From Odontocerum albicorne (taxonomy: Eukaryota; Arthropoda; Insecta; Trichoptera; Odontoceridae), in contig OX463848.1 in NCBI GenBank assembly GCA_949825065.1, positions 30,819,549 to 30,883,548 on the forward strand: 64,000 nt of DNA, read 5' to 3'. The notes below the pieces were generated by a model. The model saw only the letters and a list, made by a program, of their open reading frames with translations. It was not told the DNA's origin and did not search any database. Position numbers and translations under genes: made by a program. This document shows, piece by piece, positions 24,975 through 36,769 of the stretch; the first letter of the stretch is position 1, and each line of letters begins with the position of its first letter.

Positions 24975-25075
24975 CAAGTGTTAATAGTGGGTTCGAGTCC
25001 CGAATTGGAGCGCCCTTGAGAAGAGTTGCTCTCTAAACGGCTCTATATAAATTGTCCTTTTATTATTATTATAAA
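24975..25075 (+). mobile_element. SINE family D (short tRNA-like, TTATTA tail)
   Basis: GGGTTCGAGTCCCGAATTGG (box B) leads into GAGCGCCCTTGAGAAGAG, CTATATAAATTGTCC and a (TTA)n tail. The copy at 60305-60408 matches through the same landmarks, so the block is a mobile unit. Confidence 0.6.
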
Positions 25076-25079
25076 TTTG

Positions 25080-25285
25080 AGTCATGGTAGAGGACGACCG
25101 AGAAAAGGATGACTAGACCAAATTAATGACATTTCTAAAGAAGCAATGGTGAGAAGTAAGATAAACTGAATAAGCTGTATGAGAACATGTAAGAAAGTAG
25201 AGGAGGTGAAGGAAGTACGTCGTGATAGGAGAGTTTGGTGCTCTATCCCTTCTACCTACTTCAACAGGGAAATTGCGCGATGTTA
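25080..25285 (+). mobile_element. LINE family E 3' fragment (plus)
   Basis: GGTAGAGGACGACCGAGAAA (compare GRGRPRK) is followed by GAGGTGAAGGAAGTACGTCG, TGATAGGAGAGTTTGGTGCT and the conserved end CAACAGGGAAATTGCGCGAT. The frame is broken by several stops. Confidence 0.6.
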
Positions 25286-25914
25286 AAAAAACTGTATTCA
25301 ATAAAATAACTGAATTTGGCAGCCCTGTGCTTTGGAATGGAATTGCTAAGTGAGTCATCAGAATTCATTGAATTTCACAATTTACATATTCTTTTCCATT
25401 CCTGATTTCATGCAATCAAGTTTTATATGCATTTATTTTAGTATTACAGTGCTAATAAATTCCTTGATATCTATATGTCAAACAAAAACAAGCTATTCGT
25501 AATAAAGCAATACAACAAAACAAACAAAACTAGAGTGCTGAGAATTCCTTGCAGTAATAACTGCTTATATATTTTTTTATAAATAAAGCTTTTCATATGC
25601 GGTCAGTATTCGAATCCGAATGAACAGCAATCAAGACCCATGACTGATCGCCATGGGATTTTGATTGATGTTTTTGGTAACAAATATATTCTTCACCGTT
25701 TTGCGCCGTAATGTGATATTACACGCGCCTCTAGACAATACTGAACATCGGAGACCAATTTTCCCTCTATTTTTTTTCCTTGCTTCACGGAATAAAATGT
25801 ACTCGTATTTGCCAGGCACAATTTTAACAGTTTTTTTTTTCAAAAGCTGAAAGATAAAATTATCTCGTAGGAAATAAAGCCAATGGGGCACTAAAACATA
25901 TATACTTGAACCGG

Positions 25915-26030
25915 GCAGTATAAAATCTGCTAAGATGATAGTCAACAATAGTATTTTGGTGCCAACTTTGATGTATAAGAGTGAAATGTGGACCTGGAAT
26001 AGATTGAGAGGAGCCAAAAAACTGCTGTAG
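25915..26030 (+). mobile_element. LINE family E reverse-transcriptase fragment (plus)
   Basis: The plus strand encodes KSAKMIVNNSILVPTLMYKS then EMWTWNRLRGA. It is nearly the same as the minus-strand fragment at 13990-14460 (KSAKMIVNNSILVS). The Gly of the YGSE block is replaced by Lys. Confidence 0.6.
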
Positions 26031-26615
26031 AAATGCGCGCTTTGAGGAACATAAAATTATCTATATTTACTAGGATCTTTTTTACAAGTCAGAGTTGTAT
26101 TGTATTATTGTACAATTTCTTTATATGTGCATTCTACTCCTTTTGAGTGGTCCTGGGTCAAAATACTCTTACTTAAAATTGTTGGATACAATTCGTTTAA
26201 TTTTCGTAAAGTGTTAAATGTTTTCGATAATTTTGGGTAGATATTTTCATATTTGTCAATATGATTCGCTGAAAATTCTGTGTAGTGCGCGGTAACATTT
26301 CATGATTTACGCAACTGCGCAGCCGTGCTGCTTCGAGGGAACACTACCGGACACTGTTTTACATTGAACGACCTCCATGATGCATAGTGACACGGAGGAG
26401 AGAATTTTATTTATTGATCCTGTCTGCAGTCTACATTTATTTAGCAATTCAAAACAATCCCGCTATGAACAATAAATCAAAGTGCAACATTATACTCGTG
26501 CCTATATTGCATTTCAAATTTGCATAAAAATGATTTATGAGAAGTTAATATTGATTTTGTAGATCTTGAAGTTTTTTTACATCATTTTTTTACAGTGGAC
26601 TAAATTTAAAATGGA

Positions 26616-27114
26616 CTAAATATTTTTCAGCTCCAGTTTGAAAGTGTTTGTAATATACCAACTTCTTCAGCTCTTGAATACATACATGCATACCATCACT
26701 AAATATTTTTCAGCTCCAGTTTGAAAGTGTTTGTAATGTACCAACTTCTTCAGCTCTTGAATACATACATGCATACCATCACTAAATATTTTTCAGCTCC
26801 AGTTTGAAAGTGTTTGTAATGTACCAACTTCTTCAGCTCTTGAATACATACATGCATACCATCACTAAATATTTTTCAGCTCCAGTTTGAAAGTGTTTGT
26901 AATGTACCAACTTCTTCAGCTCTTGAATACATACATGCATACCATCACTAAATATTTTTCAGCTCCAGTTTGAAAGTGTTTGTAATATACCAACTTCTTC
27001 AGCTCTTGAATACATACATGCATACCATCACTAAATATTTTTCAGCTCCAGTTTGAAAGTGTTTGTAATGTACCAACTTCTTCAGCTCTTGAATACATAC
27101 ATGCATACCATCAC
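26616..27114 (+). repeat. Minisatellite: six 83-bp units
   Basis: Units start (CTAAATATTTTTCAG) at 26616, 26699, 26782, 26865, 26948 and 27031 with an exact 83-bp period. The visible differences are A/G at one position (TAATATACC in units 1 and 5, TAATGTACC in the others). Near identity points to recent expansion. Each unit holds CTAAAT-ATTTTTCAG, a good match to a branch point, pyrimidine tract and 3' splice site. The array ends 303 bp before the real acceptor of the last meteorin exon. Confidence 0.95.
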
Positions 27115-27355
27115 GCTGTAGAATAAATGCTGTAGAAATTCGTGCATTGAGAATAATACATGGAGTAACAACGTATGTTAATAAGAATACGGAATTAAGT
27201 GATAAAAGATGAATGTGAGCTTAAGGCTGATGCGTTAAGTAAGATGAAGAAAAACGCGTTGAGATGGTTTAGGCATGTGGAACGAATGAATTAAGAAAGT
27301 CTGACAAAACAGACATATAATACAAATGTGAGTGGAAGGCGTGTAAGAGTCTAAA
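27115..27355 (+). mobile_element. LINE family E fragment (plus)
   Basis: Broken frames read RINAVEIRALRIIHGVTTY and a decayed KMKKNALRWFRHVERMN-type block, as in RTE-like C-termini. It starts directly at the edge of the minisatellite and ends 60 bp before exon 27418. Confidence 0.6.
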
Positions 27356-27417
27356 CGGTATTTTTAAAATTGTTCATATTATTATTATTCTAATGTATTT
27401 CTTTTTTCTTGTTACAG

Positions 27418-27869
27418 TGACCCGTGGCATCATAGTCGGTATGCAAGAACGTAAAGACTTGGACACTTCAGAACTGACAATCAGAGTTACCAAATTGGTG
27501 CGTTACGTCAGCCCTGGAGGTCGCACCTTCCAGGTGGATCCTGAAGCTCCTCTTAACTCCTCGGTGAGGACGAGTTACATGGGAGCTCTCTTCACTGACT
27601 CCTCGGACGAAATAGAAAACCAGATCAGCAGTAGCAGAGACACAGACAGACGGAAGAACAGGAAACGGATAAGAGAAGAAACGTGGTTTGCCCGCGTCCA
27701 AGTCACCGCTCATTGCGGAGTGGCGCCAGGAAAAGGAGAATTCCTCATTGCTGCCAGAAGAAAGCTGGGATCTCTTTCTTTAGCGTGTGCTCCTCGAGTA
27801 GAAGAGTGGATCCGGGTGGCTAGAGAACTAAACGAGAAGGATTCTTCTCATTGCCTTCTTACAACTTAA
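27418..27869 (+). CDS. METRN: Meteorin-like protein, terminal coding exon
   Basis: Acceptor TTGTTACAG precedes the exon. The split codon G|TG (Val) joins CTSDL to TRGIIVGMQERKD. About 150 residues follow before TAA at 27867-27869. Conserved landmarks are HCGVAPGKGEFLIA (vertebrate CGVHPGPGTFLFMG), LACAPRVEEW (LGCAPRFQEF) and a final HCLLTT (HPCEVALH), giving cysteines 8-10 of the family's ten. A Ser/Arg/Lys-rich segment (SDEIENQISSSRDTDRRKN) inserted before EETWFARVQV has no vertebrate counterpart and contains basic clusters that could be proprotein-convertase sites. Exon phases agree with 2564-3255. The visible protein is ~380 residues, longer than vertebrate meteorins (~290-310). The reading frame is intact. 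Confidence 0.93.
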
Positions 27870-28111
27870 GAAAAAATGGTTTTTGTGCGTTTGACGAAAA
27901 GACATTTATATTAATCAAATCTTACCCAAATTATTGACAACTTATATTTTTTTATAAATGATACAGGTGATGTCAAAAATCAGTTAAATTATATAATCTT
28001 TTTTGCTGGTTAAAGTTATTTATTCTCTTCTTCGAAAACATGCCGTCTAAAAAAAAGCAAATAGTAATAATTTCTAAAGCAAGCTGATTTAAATAATTCC
28101 TTGGTATTTAT

Positions 28112-28117
28112 AATAAA
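28112..28117 (+). terminator. METRN: Candidate poly(A) signal of the meteorin-like gene
   Basis: AATAAA lies 243 bp after the stop codon and just before a SINE insertion at 28135. AATAAA is common by chance in DNA this AT-rich, so transcript data would be needed to choose the true 3' end. Confidence 0.35.
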
Positions 28118-28134
28118 TTGAGAAACTTTATAAA

Positions 28135-28352
28135 CTGATGACTTCCGTGGCCTAGTTGGACAGACGCTGGGCTTCCACCCGGGGGTTTCGGGTTCGATTC
28201 CCGATGATACCCAAAAAAAAGTGATACATAAAGGGCCCCAGTTGAGTTAACCAGTTCTTCTGGTAAAAATACTCGCATTGACAATATTGTCTCCTGGTCA
28301 CGCTCTTCAATATGCCTACATCATCAATTCGGATATGTTGAGAGGTACCATA
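28135..28352 (+). mobile_element. tRNA-derived SINE, family B (best-preserved copy)
   Basis: The head ATGACTTCCGTGGCCTAGTT, GGACAGACGCTGGGCTTCCA and a perfect box B GGTTCGATTCCCGATGATAC are followed by an A-run. The body ends CGGATATGTTGAGAGGTACC, ATA. It is used as the reference for family B. Confidence 0.8.
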
Positions 28353-28589
28353 AAATATTTGTTTAGGCATATTACTTACTTTATTTTTCTCTCAAAGCCG
28401 AATATATCGATTGAACTTAACAATATATTTATTTTTCTATCATGTCACGTTTATTTTTATTACAACGGTCTAGAAGTTGAACGTAAACGAAAAATGAATA
28501 ACAAATAAATTAAATTTCATGTATTTTATTCCATTAATATCAATTTTCTAATTTAACATTAAAATAATTTTGAGTGTATATAATATTAC

Positions 28590-29340
28590 AGCAATACCTT
28601 TCATAGTACGGTTAATGCGTGTTGAAAAACTCCGTACTAAGCAAAACCGCACTAAACGCGGTATTAATATAATGTGTTGTAGTGTAAAGCGTTCCAATCA
28701 TACAATTATATGTGTCGGCTGCCAAAACTATTAAGTCGTTATTTGATCTTACAAATTAATGCACGTAGAACTATTAATACACTCACACTTGAAATAAACG
28801 AAAAAATGTGTGCACTAAAGATTTTGAGTGGTAAATAAACAATGTTCATAAAGTAGAAAAATATTTGAACAGTGTAGTTAGCAAAGTTATTTTTTTTTCT
28901 TTTTCTCGTCATACATATATTTACAAGATCGAATACTAATTTGAAATGGGATTTGAAGTTACGAATTTACTACTAATTAGTAGCACTCAAGATTTTTATT
29001 GGTAAATAAACATTTTTGATCAATGTTCATACAGTAAAGACAAAAAGCCGAAGATTTTTTTTATTTCGAAATGTTTTTTACCGATGTAGCTTGTTCAGTT
29101 CTTTTCTTTAGGGCACATATATTTATGACATCTGATACTAATCTTTAATGAGATATGGAGTAATATTGACAGATCTATCGTGTTAGCGCAAGTACACCGG
29201 TTAAAAGACGGTACCTACTGTCAAACAACAACATTACAATGATATAACGTAATGTCATTAAAAAAATAAAATGTGTAAACCGTATTATAGCAAAACTCGG
29301 ACTGTTCAAATCCAACATTTAAGATACGGCTGTACTCCCT
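28590..29340. mobile_element. Possible pogo/Tigger-type non-autonomous element
   Basis: The left end CAGCAATACC...AGTACGGTTAATGCG and the complement of the right end (CAGGGAGTACAGCCGTATCT) resemble each other. Both continue into ACTCCG.../GTCCGAGTTTTGC and a CCGC/ACGG block, in the style of pogo/Tigger terminal repeats. A clear TA duplication is not present and no transposase remains. Confidence 0.3.
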
Positions 29341-29934
29341 GACATATTGAATATTTAAAATTGCCATTATTTCGAAATTACGTCGATTTTTTATTTCATG
29401 TTTAAAATGAATATTTATACTTTGAAATCTATTTGTTTGAAACTGATTTTATTGGTTGTTCGGATATTTAATATAAAAAAATATTCGTGTCATTTAAACT
29501 GATTTCTGACTCCCCGTTGAGTTTATACGAGAATAATATAACCCGTTGCCATATTTGCCTTATTTTGTGATTAAGCTTTTTCCTAAAAAACCTGTTTATT
29601 CTCTTAAGTGCCAATACATTGCTTAGCTGAATGTTTTTATGGAATATGTAAATAAAATAGTGATTTTATGTATTTTTGGTAGTTGAAAAACTTTTTCCTA
29701 TAAAGCGATCTCCCATGCGCCAATGATGTACATTTTGTGAATATAAATCGTTATTTTTTTATTTAGACGAGTATTTTAGACTAAACAACGCAATTCACAC
29801 CTAACAAAATGTGTTTAGTTGTAAAATATTTGTTTCATGTGGTTATTTATTATTGCAAACATATTTTATTCCTATTTTTTTCATTCCACTTCATTCGTAT
29901 TTTTTAGATTAGATTTTATGTTTTATTGTATTTT

Positions 29935-30093
29935 GCATACAATACAATCTGAAAGTTTTATTGCCATGTAGCAACAATATATTCCAACAAATCAGAAATA
30001 TGATAAAAAAGTGAAAACCAAACTTAAACCCTTTGTAAAAAAAATGGATACCAACGGGTGATAAAAGTCTTTCCATCTAGACCATGGAGGTCG
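29935..30093 (-). mobile_element. tRNA-derived SINE, family A (minus)
   Basis: The plus strand begins with the tail complement TACAATACAATCTGAAAG and GTTTTATTGCCATGTAGCAA. It then shows the body and box B complement (CCAACGGGTG) and ends with a head remnant (GACCATGGAGGTCG). There is a deletion inside the box B to box A interval. Confidence 0.6.
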
Positions 30094-32489
30094 TTTTGTT
30101 ATCATTTTTATGTATGATTTTATTTAAAAGAATAATTTAATTAATCAATTGACCGTTAATTATTTAGTTTTACATTGCTAGAATAAAAAAATGCCGTAGC
30201 ATAATTTTCAAATAAATACCACCACACATAATTATATTAAATATATTCATTTCTCAAGCGCTGTTTAGTGACCGAAGTTTAACTTCGGTCAAATTACAGT
30301 AAAAAATATAAATTATCGATTATATGTCCATATATGATTTGAAAAAAATCCTTCTTTTTCATAGTGTATGTTAATAATGGGAATAAATTATTATTGCAAT
30401 TATGTAACTACTTTTTTGTACATAAATATTTTGATGTAATTTAATTTTTATATTATCATTGATATGTAAAATATTGTAAATATGGTTTAAAAATCCCTTC
30501 GAAAATACAGTAAAATAGCATTTGTAGCATATAAAACATGAAAAAACCATTTTATCGTGTCTTTCTTGAAAAAAGTCAATTCATAATAAAAATTCACTCT
30601 GTTGATGAACTTTTCTCGCCCTAAATAACTTTGTAAATTCTGATTGAAGTATAATAACTTTATAAGAGTTAAGCAACTTAAAACTCCATAATGCACTCTG
30701 TACTCTTTTATACTCTGGACTCTTCTATACTTAACATTTCAAACTAAGATTCGTATATTTGATATTGGTTTCATTATTTGTAACTCAAAAATTGATATAC
30801 CTTTCAAGTTTTTTTTAAATTTATTTTTCCAGTGAAATATACGACGCACTCCCTGCCTAACTTGGTGTTTGCTCGTCCTAAGGCAGATATTTATATATGT
30901 TATCTCTTTTTAATATACGCTATCTCACTTCTATTTTTATTGATGTTTTACATAATAATATGACCGCATTCATTAGATTGAATATTAATATGACAACGTT
31001 GACATCCTTCTGAAACTTAGTCCCAATATCACGAGATAATATGGCGGAAAGGTTTCGAGTTTTTTCTGAAATAAAAACCATTTTACACACTAGTGAATTA
31101 TTCTTTTTGAAGAATGACACGTGCATCATAAAACAGTTTATTCTAATTATAACCTTAATTAATTTATATTATAAAAAAATAATATTGTAATAAAAATCAT
31201 TGTACTTACAAAATTATTTCAAATATTATAAGCGATAAATTGTGATTTATAATAGATTAATTATTGAAAAAGTGAATTAAGAATGTAAATATATAATGTT
31301 TAATACAAATATTTAAATTTAATAAAATCCTTTAATTGTAATGTTATTGGCATAACGATTTTTAAAGTTTATGTTTTCTCTGATATCCATCCATTTTTAG
31401 CTGTTGCGATATAGAAATGCATGAAAAATATTTTTTTGTTTTTTTTTTGTTAAATATTAAAAAAAATAATAAAAGCTATTTTTTGTTTTAATGTTTGCCA
31501 TGTTAGTTAGCCGAAACAAATGCATGATAAAACAGTTTGAAAATTTTTATCTGTAGTTCGTAAAATATATACCTTTTTTTTTATATTAACTTCATCCCAC
31601 ATGCTTATTCAAACAAACTTGTTTAAAATATACACAATACTGTGCAATTAACGATATTTGAATTTAAGAAATTGAAATGTTTGATTCATTTTATGAACCT
31701 TTCTTTTTCAGAAATTTAATATGAAAAAATATTTATAGTTATCAATTTAAATGGACAAATTATTGATGTACTACAAATCGTTAATTGGAAAATTGTGATT
31801 ATCTCGCATGTTTTTATTCAATACATTTTATTATAATATTAACATTTATTAAGTTCAAAAATATGATAAAGCGATTCCATACATTTATTATTGTATAAAT
31901 TGCCTATTTATTTTGTGAATTCAAAGTGCCAAACTTTCTAAAAAATATATAAATAGTATTCATTTTGATTAATTTACTAACACCATGTTGCCAAAATGTA
32001 ATATTACTCAAACTTTATAGTTTCTTTGCTGCGTGAAATATTTCTACTATTATCATTTTTTTAATTTAGGTATTTGATTATGAAAAATATATGGTATGTG
32101 TACATTTCGTTCATTTCGAATTATTTTGTTACACCCGCTGAAATTAATTCATATATACGACAATTTAAAGATACACTTTTTTTATATAACATTTTTACAC
32201 AAGAATTATACACATATTGTTTCGAGACTGGTTATGGACATACATTTTGATGTTCATAACTTGAAAATATGGAAAGGTATACTCGTATATTTCCAAATGG
32301 ACGATTTGTCGTATACATATTTTTTCACTTTGAGCTTTTCTTATGAAATAATTATCTTTTTTTTACAAAGATGTATATATTTCTATAACGTTTATTTATT
32401 GTATTCTATGAATTAAATAATATTTTACTTATGTGGAAGATTTTTTCATTCCGATATTATCAAAAAACGACGTAATTATATCAGCGGTT

Positions 32490-32643
32490 GAAAAACAATT
32501 TTTGTAAAGGGCCAAATAGGTAGACCTACTTAAATAACAAAAAAAAACCGTTTTCACAAATTTACTGAACATAATGCAACGTTAATCATAATAAGAGGCG
32601 GCGGGCCAGATTTGGCACGCGAGCCGTAGTTAGCGGACCCCTA
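32490..32643. mobile_element. hAT-type transposon terminal remnant
   Basis: TTTTTGTAAAGGGCCAAATA at 32500 is followed at about 32597-32643 by GGCGGGCCAGATTTGGCACG, CGAGCCGTAGTTAGCGGACC and CCTAG. The GGGCCAGATTTGGCCCGCGG-like and GGACCCCT end sequence is typical of widespread animal hAT elements. The rest of the element is missing. Confidence 0.55.
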
Positions 32644-32985
32644 GTTTATATGATTCAAATAGATTGGTTTATATAAATCTGTTAAAAAAAAATTAATTGG
32701 AGTTTAAAAATAAATATTTCATTTCCACATGTCAACTAAAAATTATAGCCAATTTCTATAAAAATTAAATAAACTTGATATAATACTTAACCTGCCTTTC
32801 TACTTCAATCCTAGAGAACGTGTTCAAAAGAATACGTTATAAAGATCTCAAGTCCATTTATTTTTAAAAGCCTTCATTGAAGTTTTTTAACATTTGTCAA
32901 TGGTCGAATTGTTTTGTTAAATTTATGTATATAATATACATAAATCCTTAATAGTTAAAATAGTTATAAATGTTGAAAACAATCG

Positions 32986-33101
<116 letters not shown>

Positions 33102-34098
33102 TAGAAATATTAAGATAAAAATACTTGATAATGTATCATCCCATCACTATCGAAATAATTATTGTACACTTGTATTGTAACTAAATTCTACTAACATTGG
33201 TTTCAAAATCTGTATCGCTTAGTTAGCTGTTTAACTAAAATTTATTACACATAAAAGATCGCTACCATTTATGTATGATATACTCGTACATCCAATATCA
33301 AACTCGTGTTACGTAATACCAGTGTTACCATTGCCGTAAATATTGCCGTAACACTGAAGGTTTTCACACGTTTATTAATTTCTATTTTAATTCAAATGAC
33401 ATAACTTATAAAATTCCTTCACTGTTTTACTTCATGACTAGTTATTAAAGAGCTATCTTATTATTAATAATGATAATTAGTCGAGAACAAATGTAGATAT
33501 TTGGTTCGAATTCATAGACCAGTTTTAATACTCATTTCTAACCTTAAAATTTCGTAATTTTCATTTTGAGCTGGACATCATACGCACCGAACTTTAGAGG
33601 GAGGTAATGGAACTAGATGACTCCCTTATTTAAGGAAACTACGACAAATATGTACGAAATATTAACTAAAAACACAAATTTGTTTAGTATAAAAAATGAT
33701 TAAGATGTAGTGGTTATCATTAAGATTGGACTATGAATTCGGCCCTTAAAAGTCTACTCGTATATATTATATAATGTAAGATTACAATCCTTTTATGAAG
33801 AATCCAAAAAAATACTATAAATTTCAATACCCAAATTTACTCGGGAACAAAATATCTTCAATTATGATTCGTGTTTGGTTGATCATGATTTAATGATCGT
33901 GAAACTTTTATATTTATACAGTGAAAACATTTTTATAACTATCCTATTAACTCGCGAACTATATATTTGTATACTTTATTGATGACACCTTGAATTGCGA
34001 GATATCTATAAAGCTACCATCTTAAAAACGAAAAGCGCCATAGTAGTCAATAAATTTTAAAATTATAAAGATTTACTCATATTGAAACAACACACCAT

Positions 34099-34226
34099 AC
34101 ATGTATGTATACAGTTATTGTGTAATCCCGTACATGTATGTACACAGTTATTGTGTAATCCCGTACATGTATGTAAACAGTTATTGTATAATCCCGTACA
34201 TGTATGTATACAGTTATTGTGTAATC
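34099..34226 (+). repeat. Minisatellite: ~3.9 units of 33 bp
   Basis: ACATGTATGTATACAGTTAT begins units at 34099, 34132, 34165 and 34198. Because 33 is divisible by three, one frame stays open through the array, but I see no reason to call it coding. Confidence 0.95.
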
Positions 34227-35892
34227 TATAAAGTATATTTTTACTTACCTAATATTTTTACTGTTCTAATTTTTTATAAAAATATAAATTCATGTTTTTC
34301 TTGCATGTTTTGCTACTCTTATCATTATTAAAAATACCTGTTAACTAAAATCATTCAAGTGAGGAATATCTATAGCATTTATTTTTGATGTCACACACAA
34401 TCATTTTAACTTAGTTTTTTCCCCAATCAAACTCTTCACTGAAACATAATTAAAATAACTGAAACAAATAAAATATTGACAAACAAAAACATATACATTT
34501 TTATAAATACAATAAAAAAATTTGATGTATTTTATATTTTCAAATAAACAAAAAAATGTCTTTTTTTATAATCAATGTATATATATTATACAAATATTTA
34601 ATGAGTTTTTGGTGCTTTTAAAGATGCCTTCAATTGTGATATGTAAATAGCAAATATAAATGAGAGTTTTATAATGTATTAATTAAACATATTATCATTT
34701 GTATATACATATTATAAAAAAATGTGAAAATATGTAGAAATGTAATAATTTTGAATAAAACTGTTGTAAAATGATCTGTTGGATCTTGCAATAAAAGATT
34801 TTTTATAACAAAAACTTTTCTTTTCCCCTTTTTCCTATTTTCGAAAATGGTACTTATGGTATCTTCCGGCTGCAGTAGGTGAAGTGATCCGTCAAGTAGA
34901 TTTTCCGTTTGTGTTGTCATATGAAAAACTATTTGGCTAAAGAGTTATTGCCTCATGGTAACATTAACGACGGGAGTCGGGAAAAACACACTCGCACTTA
35001 CAATGGGTGATTTTTTAATTTCTTAAAAAAATCCTTCCCTCTCCCTCAGTCTTAAAAAAGGAAATTTGAGACACACCGACACTTGAACACACAATATAAA
35101 TCAACAGATGAAAATTATAATCTAAAACATTTATAACTTTATTTTACGACCTTTCAAGGAGGCGAAATCAATAACAATTTTATCGAAATTTATTTTGTTC
35201 ACAATCAAATTTTCAATAGAGAGAATATTCATATAACATATGACGATCTTTCTTGTCCAAGACTAGGTCTAAAAAATACGATCTTTTTTGATTGACTAAA
35301 ACCTCTTTTCCCCTGCTCTGTTCAGTTAAACGAATCAAAATTGTTTTTTTTTTGTGTATTATGAATCGAAAAATTGTGGTGTAATCATTTTGGAAACATA
35401 TTTATCTTTTGTGGCAGAGAAAAGTAAAATATTAATTTTAAATAATTCGGTAACAGTGATATATTAACATTGTTTAGATACTACAAAATAAATGAATTGT
35501 CAGTACTATTCAAGCTGCTTTAGAAAGTAGCACTGTTACAGTTAGCTACTTTTCAATTCAAAGTACAATAGCGGTTGCTCAAGAAGCGACAATAAGTAAA
35601 ACGTAGTAATGCTGCTACTTTACAGCTACTCTTTGGAAGAAATGCGCTACTTTTAGCGTATTATACAATATACAAACACTGAATTGTCTCTTCAATCACC
35701 TGATTAATATTTTTTTAACAGCTTGAATATATAGTAGATAGAAAAAGTTATGCTAACAATGCTATGACCGTCAATAATACGTAAGAACTGCGAAGAATTT
35801 AATAACCCAAGTTATGTGTAGTTTCTTCAAGAGTTGGAAGCCCCATAAATCAAAACATTTGGAACCAAATATTATTTACTAAAGCAAAAAAC

Positions 35893-36110
35893 ACGACCTC
35901 CGTGGCCCAGTTGGTAAGACGCTTGTCTCCCAATCCAGAGATTGAGAGTTCAAATCCCGCAGGAACCCAGATTTTTTAAAAGGATTCCAGTCTGGTTTTC
36001 ACTTAAGGCCACTTTGCCATCTTTCTAATTGGTTGGAAGAGATTGCCACACGGCAATTAACCCGCCAGGTTGTATTGTAATACAATACAACGAAAATGTA
36101 ATACAATACA
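35893..36110 (+). mobile_element. tRNA-derived SINE, family A (near full length)
   Basis: ACGACCTCCGTGGCCCAGTT, GGTAAGACGCTTGTCTCCC, a box B variant AGTTCAAATCCCGC, the full body (CCAGTCTGGTTTTCACTTAA, GGTTGGAAGAGATTGCCACA) and a TTGTATTGTAATACAATACA tail. Box A is intact. Confidence 0.85.
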
Positions 36111-36184
36111 AAAATAGTATGTCAAAAACATTATAAATTAATATGGCAATAGTTCGTTCTTCTTTTATATGGTCAAAGCATTAA

Positions 36185-36400
36185 ATGATTTCCGTCCAGT
36201 ATCTGCCACTAGGACAGGACAGCTCTGAGAATTCCAGGAATCAAGTCCTCGGTGCTAGATACCTGGTCACTCGGTCGCTCCATCAAGTACCACATGGACT
36301 GTTCCTCACCGCAGATACAGATAATTTACCATGTCATAATCTCTTTACAGGATTCGAACAGGAATTAAAAGAACCAAAGACATGGCGAATGGTTCATTAA
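36185..36400. other. Unassigned GC-richer block between two SINEs
   Basis: Composition rises clearly above the flanks. An open frame of ~70 codons exists on the plus strand (MISVQYLPLGQDSSENSRNQ...). No domain or known repeat is recognised. The minus strand carries a box-B-like TGTTCGAATCCTG near 36355. It could be a further SINE-like unit or a fragment of an older insertion. Confidence 0.3.
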
Positions 36401-36417
36401 TACTGGATTATGTTTGT

Positions 36418-36769
36418 TGAGGTCCATGGTCACGCGGTAACGCATTGGGCTTCCGTGCGGAAGGTCGTTGGCTTCGCTTCATTCCGCACTGTGCTACTTC
36501 CCTCAAACGACAAAGGCATTTTTTTCGATTATTTATATTCTTCAAAAAAAAAAAAAGGAAAACAACATGTTGGTTTGCTTCGATCGTATCACTTTGGTGT
36601 GCCATCGAATTCAGTACAGTGGTGTGGCCGTGAGTTTGCTTACCTGCAATGGCTCACTCACTTAAAAGAAGAGAAAGAAATAAAAATTCTACGGTACAGC
36701 TTCATTTTCCAACTTAATTGACGTTGAAATGGCGAAGGGATCCTCGACTACGTGGTCCAACAACGACGA
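36418..36769 (+). mobile_element. tRNA-derived SINE, family C (plus)
   Basis: The head TTGAGGTCCATGGTCACGCG, GCTTCCGTGCGGAAGGTCG and the family-C body landmarks GTGCCATCGAATTCAGTACA, GTGGTGTGGCCG, CTCACTCACTTAAAAG, TTGACGTTGAAATGG and CAACAACGACG occur in the same order as at 7643-8020. Box B is degraded. An A13-type run sits in the middle. Confidence 0.75.

Larger units (their letters stand above)
3256..27417 (+). other. METRN: Large (~24 kb) intron of the meteorin-like gene
   Basis: Donor GTGAGC at 3256 and acceptor GTTACAG ending at 27417 bound this intron and restore the reading frame (G|TG = Val). It is filled with repeats listed individually. Stretches where I see nothing identifiable beyond AT-rich sequence are 3256-4300, 5575-6780, 10964-12590, 14780-16290, 16470-17700, 18120-19075, 20350-22160, 23120-23760 and 26070-26610. 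Slightly more GC-rich unassigned patches lie at about 12060-12280, 13140-13390 and 15790-15960. Confidence 0.85.

Noticed and set aside
26616..27114. CRISPR-like direct repeats
   Set aside because: The 83-bp units are contiguous with no unique spacers, and the sequence is eukaryotic intron. It is an ordinary minisatellite.
34101..34331. Open frame with 11-residue repeats (MYVYSYCVIPY-like)
   Set aside because: It is a by-product of the 33-bp minisatellite, whose period is a multiple of three. There is no conservation evidence, and it lies in an AT-rich intergenic region.
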